64,000 nucleotides of DNA from Nioella sp. MMSF_3534 (GTDB taxonomy: Bacteria > Pseudomonadota > Alphaproteobacteria > Rhodobacterales > Rhodobacteraceae), in NCBI RefSeq assembly GCF_030732985.1, contig NZ_JASHJX010000018.1:1-64000 (forward strand), written 5' to 3'. Of the stretch, positions 25,825-32,143 are shown piece after piece. The number at the start of each line of letters is the position of its first letter. Position 1 is the stretch's first letter. The translations under genes and the position numbers were made by a program. The notes under the pieces are model-generated. The model was not told the origin of the DNA and ran no database searches. It saw only the letters and a list, made by a program, of their open reading frames with translations.

Positions 25825-26796
25825 TCACGCCGCCCGCTGCCAGTATCCTTTCCAGTTCCGGCTGACAGGCGCGCCCATGGCGTTGGCAACGACCATGTGG
25901 GCAAGTGCGCCGTTCGGCTGGCGACGATTGTCTTCCATCCAAGCGGCGTGGTTCGCATACTGGTGCAGGTACTGCGGGGAAACGCCGTGGTGCTGCCCGT
26001 CGATCATGCGGCGAAGGCGCGAGAAGTAGCTTTCCGCTTGGTTCGTGTTCTTGCCGTGGTCGCTGTATGCCTGCGAGTGGTTCACGCGCTCCACGGGCCA
26101 GCCAGAGTGCAGCAGATCCCAATGGCTGGCTTCGTCGGCAGAGATCGACGCCATACGGCAGACGTTCTCTTTGACCAGCGCAACGCCTTCGGCTTCCGCC
26201 TTGGTGACAAACGGCAGGGTGCGGCCTTTGCGCTCACGCAGGACGACGACCACGCGACGCTTGCCGGTCTGGTTCTCTTTCAGGCGACGGTCCTTGCGGT
26301 CTTCCTTGCGGTTCTCAGGGCGAACGTGACCGCCGAAATACGCGCCATCAACCTCGACGTGACCTTCCAGAACTTCGCCGGTCTGCACTTCGCGCGCCAT
26401 GGCTTCACGCAGCTTGTGAGCCAGCACGAAGGCGGTCTTGTACTGGCAGTCCAGATCGCGGGAAAGCTGGACCATGGAAACGCCTTTGGAGGCGTTCACG
26501 ATGATGCAGATCGCGGCCAGCAGGTCCACAAAGTCCATCTTGCGGCTGGCGAAGATGGTGCCGGAGGTCACGCTGAACTGGTGGTAGCAACCCTTGCACT
26601 TGAACTTGCGGCGGGTGGTGATGTTGTAGGTCTCGCAGCAACCGCAACGCGGGCAGACAGCCGCGCCATCGGTCTCAGGCCAGCGCATCTCGCAGAAGGT
26701 GCGGTATGCTGCTTCCTCGCCAGCCTTGTAGATCGCACGAAGGCTGAGGGTGCGGGAAGCTGCCGAGAGGAGGAAGTGCTGGGCCATTGTCATCAT
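25825..26796 (-). CDS. IS1595-family transposase
   Basis: A 323-aa transposase. The N-terminal zinc ribbon has C48/C51 (CPRCG) and C67/C70 (CKGC), followed by a helical DNA-binding part. The ISXO2-like DDE domain has D150 in VEVDGAYFGG, D221 in SADEASH and E255 in NTNQAESYFSRLRR. All key residues are present, so it should be functional. The start is Met1 (26796) or Met4 (26787); neither has a clear ribosome-binding site. A palindrome lies over the start region, and the DUF6471 gene is divergent. Confidence 0.93.
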   Translation of the reverse strand: MMTMAQHFLLSAASRTLSLRAIYKAGEEAAYRTFCEMRWPETDGAAVCPRCGCCETYNITTRRKFKCKGCYHQFSVTSGTIFASRKMDFVDLLAAICIIVNASKGVSMVQLSRDLDCQYKTAFVLAHKLREAMAREVQTGEVLEGHVEVDGAYFGGHVRPENRKEDRKDRRLKENQTGKRRVVVVLRERKGRTLPFVTKAEAEGVALVKENVCRMASISADEASHWDLLHSGWPVERVNHSQAYSDHGKNTNQAESYFSRLRRMIDGQHHGVSPQYLHQYANHAAWMEDNRRQPNGALAHMVVANAMGAPVSRNWKGYWQRAA

Positions 26797-26820
26797 ATCC
26801 GTTGCTTATGTAACGGATAT
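26795..26820. promoter_or_regulatory. Palindrome over the transposase start region
   Basis: ATATCCGTT (26795-26803), an 8-nt spacer and AACGGATAT (26812-26820) form a perfect 9-bp-arm inverted repeat at the 5' end of the transposase gene, in the divergent gap with DUF6471. A likely operator controlling transposition; the binding protein is unknown (DUF6471 or the small 24561 product are candidates). Confidence 0.55.
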
Positions 26821-26889
26821 AGTGCCTAGACGTATCGGATACAACACCTTATGTAATGAAAAAGATACCTTTCAGCACATAGGTGATAC

Positions 26890-27099
26890 ATGCCGACACA
26901 GACAGAGTGGGAAGCGAAGGCCGCGAACCTTCTGAAGGCCGAGTTGAAACGCCAGGGGGTGACCTACGCACAACTTGCTGAACGGATCGGAGAGAAAGAG
27001 GTGAACATTCGGAACAAGCTATCGCGCGGCAAGTTCACAGCCGCGTTCCTGCTGCAATGCCTTGATGGCATTGGCGCGCGAGAGCTTAGGATACAGTGA
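26890..27099 (+). CDS. DUF6471 family small protein
   Basis: A 69-aa basic, helical protein with a helix-turn-helix look (ELKRQGVTYAQLAERIGEKE then VNIRNKLSRGKFTAAFLLQC). It matches DUF6471, small XRE-like proteins of unknown function. It is divergent from the transposase and convergent with the membrane-protein gene (14-bp overlap). Its position beside the transposase palindrome suggests a regulator of transposition, which is inference. Confidence 0.75.
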   Translation: MPTQTEWEAKAANLLKAELKRQGVTYAQLAERIGEKEVNIRNKLSRGKFTAAFLLQCLDGIGARELRIQ

Positions 27100-27748
27100 T
27101 ATTTGGAACGCCGCCGAACTCTTCTTGGACGTCCTGCGCCAGCGCCTCGTCCAGAAACTCTGTGAGCGTATTTAGTTCCGTTTCCCTTTGGCCTTCCGAC
27201 TCTCGGACGGCAGCCGGGTGGTTGCGCTGGAATGTTCGCAGTGTTGACCTCAGAAAAATGTCGAATTTGACCAAGGCGCGCTCTCTGTTGGACATTCCGG
27301 ACACTGTTCGCGTGGTGTGCAGGCTGATGTTTGCAAGGGCTGTGAGCGGGCTTGCCTCAGTGATGTGCGGCGCTCTTAGCTTGGCCCATTCCGACTGACG
27401 GACATAATCAAGCGCTTCGTCATCTGACACCCAAACATGGTCCTTCACCATTCTCTTTCCCCATACCTTGATTTTCAATCTCAAGCGCCAGAATCGCCGC
27501 ATTGGCCACGCTAGCATAGTGAGGCCAATAACCATCAAGGCAACCCTGACGGGCCAAAGATTGACGACCTGCGCTATCTCAACCGTTGCTTGTGCCAGCC
27601 ATTCAACTGTCGGGTGCTCAATCATCGCCATGTACCAGCGCCGCCACTGGTCGATGTCGCCGGGAATTCCGGATATCCCGATAAAGAAAACGGCAAGGCT
27701 GGCGAGGCCGTACAATTTTGAGGTGGCAGATTTGAACCGCTGAAACAT
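27086..27748 (-). CDS. Hypothetical two-span membrane protein in the element
   Basis: A 220-aa protein with two hydrophobic segments (about residues 12-30 and 65-84, PVRVALMVIGLTMLAWP). A basic, cytoplasmic C-terminal region of about 130 residues follows. I recognise no family. It lies at the right end of the element, reading inward, and has a lower GC content than host genes. Possibly a passenger with an envelope or defence role, but nothing in the sequence shows this. Confidence 0.6.
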   Translation of the reverse strand: MFQRFKSATSKLYGLASLAVFFIGISGIPGDIDQWRRWYMAMIEHPTVEWLAQATVEIAQVVNLWPVRVALMVIGLTMLAWPMRRFWRLRLKIKVWGKRMVKDHVWVSDDEALDYVRQSEWAKLRAPHITEASPLTALANISLHTTRTVSGMSNRERALVKFDIFLRSTLRTFQRNHPAAVRESEGQRETELNTLTEFLDEALAQDVQEEFGGVPNITVS

Positions 27749-27808
27749 GGCGGTGATACTGGACGCCCCACCCGGATTCGTGGAGTCCTAATCATACCTC
27801 GCCTCCGC

Positions 27809-27833
27809 TTGGTGCGTTTGATACATAAGGCCG
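27809..27833 (-). repeat. Right terminal inverted repeat
   Basis: 25 bp identical in reverse complement to 24493-24517. An outward-reading frame through it (GTG at 27812) continues in frame into the downstream DUF1501 fragment, so the end could supply a start codon, though I see no ribosome-binding site. Confidence 0.92.
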
Positions 27834-27841
27834 CGGAGTTC
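27834..27841 (+). repeat. Right target-site duplication
   Basis: CGGAGTTC, identical to 24485-24492 and directly after the right inverted repeat. Confidence 0.93.
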
Positions 27842-28435
27842 TATTCCGACCTTCTGCATGGCTCTTTCGAGGGCGGGGACATGGAGGACGGCGAGATGAT
27901 GGAAGCAATGGCGGACAGCATCGCCGCGTCCAACCGCTCGGTCACGGCCCGCTCGCTGGCCAGTTTTGCCGCCGAGCGGCTGCGTGAGGATGCAAGGATC
28001 GCCAGTTTCTCGCTTGGCGGGTGGGATACGCATCGCGGGCAGGTGAACCGGATGGGCGGGGCGTTGCGGCATCTGTCCAGCGCGATATCGGAGCTGCGCA
28101 GCGGGCTCGGCCCTGATTGGGATCGGACGGTGGTGCTGGCAATGACCGAGTTCGGACGTACGGTCCGCCAGAACGGCTCGGCGGGCACCGATCATGGCAC
28201 CGGCAGCGCCTTGGTGATGGCGGGCGGGGCGCTGAACGGCGGACGCGTTCTTGGCGACTGGCCCGGTCTGGGGCAGGGCGACCTGTTCGCGGATCGCGAC
28301 CTGATGCCCACCCGCGATGTGCGCGCCTATGCGGCATGGGCGATGGCGGGGCTCTTCGGCTCGGACCGGGCGGCGCTAGAGGGGCAGATTTTTCCGGGGC
28401 TCGACCTGGGGCCTGATCCGGGTCTGCTGCGCTGA
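27842..28435 (+). pseudogene. DUF1501 gene, 3' fragment
   Basis: The last 197 codons of the interrupted DUF1501 gene. Family blocks are SFSLGGWDTHRGQVNRMGG, VVLAMTEFGRTVRQNGSAGT and DHGTGSALVMAGGALNGGRV. This part holds the conserved WDTH, EFGRT and DHG elements that define the putative active site, so the 5' fragment alone cannot be functional. No decay is seen, which fits a recent insertion. Confidence 0.92.
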
Positions 28436-28500
28436 GTCGCTTGCGCTTCGCCGCGTGATCCCGTCTTCTGCTCCTTGCCGAAACCGGGGTGGAGACGGAG

Positions 28501-29220
28501 ATGACAGACAAGACGTTCGGGACCAGGCTGACCGGCTGGACCGCACCGCCGCGCCCAACCATGAAGCCGTTGGAGGGGCGCTACACACGGCTTGTGCGAC
28601 TCGACGCCGACGCCCATGCCGCCGATCTGCACCGGGCCAATTCCGCCGATGATGCGATCTGGGATTACCTGCCCTACGGCCCGTTTTCCTCAGCCGCCGC
28701 CTATCACCGCTGGATTCGCCAGATCACCGCCGGGGACGATCCGCTGTTTTACGCGGTGCAAAATCGGGACAGCGGGCAGTTCGGCGGGGTGGCGAGCTAT
28801 CTGCGGATCACGCTGGAGGTGGGCGTGATCGAAGTGGGCCATATCAATTTCGCGCCGGAGCTTCAGCGGACGCGGGCCGCGACCGAGGCGCTGTTTTTGA
28901 TGATGGAATGGGTGTTCGAGGCGGGCTATCGGCGGTTCGAATGGAAATGCGATGCGCTGAACATGCCGTCGCGCCGGGCGGCGCAGCGGCTCGGCTTCAG
29001 CTATGAGGGCATCTTCCGGCAGGCCACCATCGTCAAGGGCCGTAACCGGGATACGGCCTGGTTCGCCTGTATCGACAAGGAATGGCCTGCCTTGCGCGAG
29101 GCGTTTCAGGCATGGTTGTCGCCATCCAATTTCCGGGCCGATGGAACCCAGAAGGAGGCCCTGTCCGACCTGACGCGGCTTGTGCGCGCGGGGTCCGATC
29201 CGTTGCTTGGCCGCCCCTAG
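28501..29220 (+). CDS. GNAT N-acetyltransferase (RimJ/RimL type)
   Basis: A 239-aa acetyltransferase of the GNAT fold. VASYLRITLEVGVIEVGHIN is the central strand pair, LQRTRAATEALFLMMEWVFE the acetyl-CoA-binding helix region, and MPSRRAAQRLGFSYEGIFRQ the RimJ/L-type signature. It would transfer an acetyl group to a protein N-terminus or a small amine; the acceptor is unknown. ATG 28501 follows a GGAGACGGAG stretch. Convergent with the response regulator (4-bp overlap). Confidence 0.88.
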   Translation: MTDKTFGTRLTGWTAPPRPTMKPLEGRYTRLVRLDADAHAADLHRANSADDAIWDYLPYGPFSSAAAYHRWIRQITAGDDPLFYAVQNRDSGQFGGVASYLRITLEVGVIEVGHINFAPELQRTRAATEALFLMMEWVFEAGYRRFEWKCDALNMPSRRAAQRLGFSYEGIFRQATIVKGRNRDTAWFACIDKEWPALREAFQAWLSPSNFRADGTQKEALSDLTRLVRAGSDPLLGRP

Positions 29221-29936
29221 ACCGGCTCCATCCCCGCCACCCTGTCGGCCAGCAGGGCGCGCAGATTGGCGCGGTCGGCATGGGCCAGCTGAGAGGGCAG
29301 GGCACGGGCGGTTTCCAGCAGGCCGACATCTTTGGCGCTGCGGGCGATGCCCAACAGAAAGCGCCGCAGGTAGTCCGCGGGCAGCCTGTCCTGATCGAGC
29401 AATTCGAGCGCATGGGTCAGATCATCCCTGAGGGCCAGCCGGTCGGGGCAGAGCAGCTGCGTCGCAACGGCACGTGGGCCGCGCGGCTGCATCTCGGGCG
29501 GAAGATGATTCAATATCTCGGTCTGGAAGGCGCTGAGACTGTCCACCGGTTTCGGCAAAAACCCGTCTGCCCCGGCGTTCCCGGCAGCCCGCGCGGCGGC
29601 CTGCCGTTCGGCCCCCGAGGTTGCCAGCAGCACCGGAACCCGCGGGCTGGTGCGGTGCATTTCGTCGATGAGGCTGAGCCCGGACCCGTCGGGCAGACCC
29701 AGGTCGATGATGGCCACGCTTGGCCGGTAGGTGTTCAGGTGACGATGCGCCGAGGCCAGGCAATCGGCCCGCCTGATCCGCGCGCCGGAGCGCAGGCACA
29801 TCAGGCGCAACGCCTCTGACGCGAAGCGGCTGTCTTCGACAACCAGAACGGTCAGCCCGGCAAGCGGGCGGTCCGCCGTCGGTATCGGGTGGTAAAACGG
29901 GATCTCCTCATCCGGTCTGCGAGTGTCGGTGTCCAT
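29217..29936 (-). CDS. Orphan response regulator with unknown C-terminal domain
   Basis: About 239 aa from ATG 29936. The receiver domain covers about 28-145: VVEDSR holds the acidic pocket, IIDLGLPDGSG the phospho-acceptor Asp, and LPKPVDS the Lys. The last 90 residues are helical (LCPDRLALRDDLTHALELLD and similar) and fit no output domain I recognise. It may act by protein-protein interaction. No histidine kinase is nearby. Confidence 0.85.
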   Translation of the reverse strand: MDTDTRRPDEEIPFYHPIPTADRPLAGLTVLVVEDSRFASEALRLMCLRSGARIRRADCLASAHRHLNTYRPSVAIIDLGLPDGSGLSLIDEMHRTSPRVPVLLATSGAERQAAARAAGNAGADGFLPKPVDSLSAFQTEILNHLPPEMQPRGPRAVATQLLCPDRLALRDDLTHALELLDQDRLPADYLRRFLLGIARSAKDVGLLETARALPSQLAHADRANLRALLADRVAGMEPV

Positions 29937-30086
29937 GTCCAAAAGCCCCCAAGGCGATTCTGACACCCATTAGACCCGCCCAAGGTTGACAGAGGGTTAA
30001 TGGCAGGGGCGCGGCGAAGGGCCGCTTGCCAACCCCCCATTCCCGGCCCCATATGCAGCGCAAGCGAGAGACAAAGGAGTGACGAC

Positions 30087-30491
30087 ATGATCGGACGGTT
30101 GAACCATGTGGCGATTGCGGTGCCCGACCTGGAGGCGGCAGCGGCCCAATACCGCGACACGCTCGGCGCCAAGGTGAACCCGCCGCAGGACGAGCCTGAC
30201 CATGGCGTGACCGTGGTGTTCATCGAGCTGCCCAACACCAAGATCGAGCTGCTCTATCCCCTTGGCGACAACAGCCCGATCAACGGGTTTCTGGAAAAGA
30301 ACCCCTCGGGCGGCATTCACCATATCTGCTACGAGGTCGAGGATATCCTGGCCGCACGCGACCAGCTGAAAGCCTCGGGCGCGCGGGTTCTGGGCAGCGG
30401 AGAGCCCAAGATCGGCGCCCATGGCAAGCCGGTTCTGTTCCTCCATCCCAAGGATTTCACCGGCACTCTGGTCGAGCTGGAGCAGGTCTGA
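30087..30491 (+). CDS. mce: Methylmalonyl-CoA epimerase
   Basis: A 134-aa vicinal-oxygen-chelate protein that interconverts (S)- and (R)-methylmalonyl-CoA for propionyl-CoA use. Metal ligands expected in this fold are visible: His in LNHVAIAV, His in GIHHICYEV and Glu in GTLVELEQV. Length is typical. ATG 30087 has AAAGGAG 7 nt upstream. The stop overlaps the DUF1467 start by one base (TGATG). Confidence 0.93.
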   Translation: MIGRLNHVAIAVPDLEAAAAQYRDTLGAKVNPPQDEPDHGVTVVFIELPNTKIELLYPLGDNSPINGFLEKNPSGGIHHICYEVEDILAARDQLKASGARVLGSGEPKIGAHGKPVLFLHPKDFTGTLVELEQV

Positions 30492-30769
30492 TGGGCTGGT
30501 TTACCTCCCTTGTCCTCCTGGCGGTCGTCTGGTTCATGACGCTCTTCATCGTGTTGCCGCTGCGCCTGAAAACCCAAGGCGACACGGGCAATGTCGTGCC
30601 CGGCACGCCCGCCTCCGCGCCGGATAACATCCAGATCAAGAAGAAATTCCTGATCACCACCCTGGTGTCGCTGCCGATCTGGGCTGTGCTGGTGGCGCTG
30701 ATCCTGTCCGGGCGCATCACCGTCGACAGTTTCGATCTGTTCACCCGGTTCGGCGGTCACCTCGACTAA
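30491..30769 (+). CDS. DUF1467 family membrane protein
   Basis: A 92-aa protein with two membrane helices (about 3-24 and 53-73). The conserved VVWFMTLFIVLPLRL and KKKFLITT segments define DUF1467. In alphaproteobacteria it is commonly found behind mce, as here (1-bp overlap). Function unknown. Its end overlaps the convergent EI24 gene by 29 bp. Confidence 0.88.
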   Translation: MGWFTSLVLLAVVWFMTLFIVLPLRLKTQGDTGNVVPGTPASAPDNIQIKKKFLITTLVSLPIWAVLVALILSGRITVDSFDLFTRFGGHLD

Positions 30770-31445
30770 GCCGGTGATAGAGATGCGTGAAGGTGGCCGC
30801 GCCCAGGATCGGGACCAGCAGGTTCACGACCGGGATCGTCAGCGGTACGGCCATCAGTACGCCTGCGGCGAAAATCTGGGTGCGGTGGCGTTTGCGAAAC
30901 CGCGCCGCCCCCTCCGCGTCATTGCGGCGCAGCGCCACAAGCTGCGCGTATTCCCGGCCCAGTAGCACCCCGTTCACCACCCAGAACAGGATCGGCGCAA
31001 TGGGGGCGAAGAGGATATAGGCGATCAACGCCACGAGGTTGACGCCGATCACCACGCCCAGAAAATGGACGGCATCCAGCAGCCCCTCCGCAAGACCCAC
31101 TTGGCGGGCGGGCGGTAGGCCCGAATAGTGGCGGTCCTCCACCGCATCGGCGATCTGTTCGAGGAAAATGCCGATGAAGGCCGAGGCCACGGGCACCATC
31201 AGGAAGATCGAGGCGACCAGCATCACCGGAATGGCCGCCCAAGACAGGGCCGCGTCGATGCCGCCAATCTCTCCGATCCAGGGTAGGGTCAGAGTGTCAG
31301 GGACCAGCCAGCCGATGGCCGTGGCGAAGAGCCAGTAGATGCCGACCAGCAAGCCGATGGTCAGCGCCAGCCCCATCAGCAGAACACGCAGGAAGCGCGG
31401 GTCGGAAAGTTGCCGGACCGCCTTCAGGAAATCATTGAAAATCAT
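30741..31445 (-). CDS. EI24 domain (CysZ-like) membrane protein
   Basis: A 234-aa integral membrane protein with an N-terminal DFLKAVRQLSDPRFLRVLL and about four hydrophobic hairpins. The family motif region FAPIAPILFWVVNGVLLGRE is present. EI24/CysZ proteins include sulfate permeases; whether this one carries sulfate is not shown by its neighbours. It overlaps the nitroreductase gene by 4 bp (ATGA), so the two are co-translated. Confidence 0.87.
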   Translation of the reverse strand: MIFNDFLKAVRQLSDPRFLRVLLMGLALTIGLLVGIYWLFATAIGWLVPDTLTLPWIGEIGGIDAALSWAAIPVMLVASIFLMVPVASAFIGIFLEQIADAVEDRHYSGLPPARQVGLAEGLLDAVHFLGVVIGVNLVALIAYILFAPIAPILFWVVNGVLLGREYAQLVALRRNDAEGAARFRKRHRTQIFAAGVLMAVPLTIPVVNLLVPILGAATFTHLYHRLSRGDRRTG

Positions 31446-32047
31446 TTACTTACCCAGGTGGTGATCGCTGACAAATCCGGGCGGGGGCGTTCCGGGGGGA
31501 CGTTGGTTTCCGTGCCCAGATGGATGAAGCCCGCGACGAATTCGGTTTCACTCAGCCCCAGACCCTGTGTCAGAAAAACCCTGTCAAAAGCCATCCAGCC
31601 GGTCAGCCAGTTGGCACCCCATCCGGCAGCGAGGCCCGCGTTCACCAGGGCCAGGCAGACGGCCCCGGCGCTCAGCACCTGTTCAACCTCGGGCACCTTG
31701 TCGGACGGTTTCGGGCTGGCGACCACGGCCACGACAAGGTGCGCGTCCTCGAACGACTTCGCGTTTTTCTCCACCTTCTCGGGCTCGACCCCGGCGGCAG
31801 GACCACAATCCCGCGTCAGCGCCGCCAGTCGCAGATTGGCCTCCCGTTCCAGCACGATGAAGCGCCAGGGCTCCAGCTTGCCGTGGTCGGGGCTGCGGGC
31901 AGCGGCGGTCAGAAGGGTCTGCACCGTCGCACGATCCGGCACCGGGTCGGTCAGCGTCTTGGCAGGCCGCGACCGGCGGGTCAGCAGGAAATCGAGCACC
32001 TCGGGGCGGGCGGAAAGGGGGGCAATATCGGGCATGTCGGCTTTCAT
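31442..32047 (-). CDS. Nitroreductase family protein
   Basis: A 201-aa FMN-dependent enzyme. The N-terminal LLTRRSRPAK and AAARSPDHGKLEPWRFIVLE segments bind the FMN phosphate, and AGLAAGWGANWLTGW is the conserved central helix. It reduces nitro-compounds, quinones or similar acceptors with NAD(P)H; the physiological substrate is unknown. Translationally coupled to the EI24 gene. The start may be Met5 (32035). Confidence 0.89.
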   Translation of the reverse strand: MKADMPDIAPLSARPEVLDFLLTRRSRPAKTLTDPVPDRATVQTLLTAAARSPDHGKLEPWRFIVLEREANLRLAALTRDCGPAAGVEPEKVEKNAKSFEDAHLVVAVVASPKPSDKVPEVEQVLSAGAVCLALVNAGLAAGWGANWLTGWMAFDRVFLTQGLGLSETEFVAGFIHLGTETNVPPERPRPDLSAITTWVSK

Positions 32048-32143
32048 CTGGAACGGGTCCCAGACATGTCGGCAAGGATGGGGCGGAGTTCAACCCGTCC
32101 CGTCCCGCCATGCCGGTTTTTGTGCCTGAAAGGCCTCCGAACC

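Larger units (their letters stand above)
24493..27833. mobile_element. IS1595-family element with passenger genes, 3,341 bp
   Basis: The element is bounded by perfect 25-bp terminal inverted repeats and an 8-bp direct duplication, and it splits a DUF1501 gene. From left to right it carries a small unknown gene (+), an MqsA-like antitoxin and DUF4258 toxin (-), the IS1595 transposase (-), a DUF6471 gene (+) and a two-span membrane protein (-). Parts of the interior, mainly the toxin-antitoxin region, are visibly more AT-rich than the host. Perfect ends, an intact transposase and an intact host frame after removal indicate a recent insertion that may still be mobile. IS1595-family members with passenger genes are known; this gene set I do not recognise as a named element. 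Confidence 0.92.

Noticed and set aside
24493-27833. Genomic island or prophage instead of a single transposon
   Set aside because: There is no integrase, tRNA end or phage gene, and the ends, duplication and transposase together account for the whole segment.
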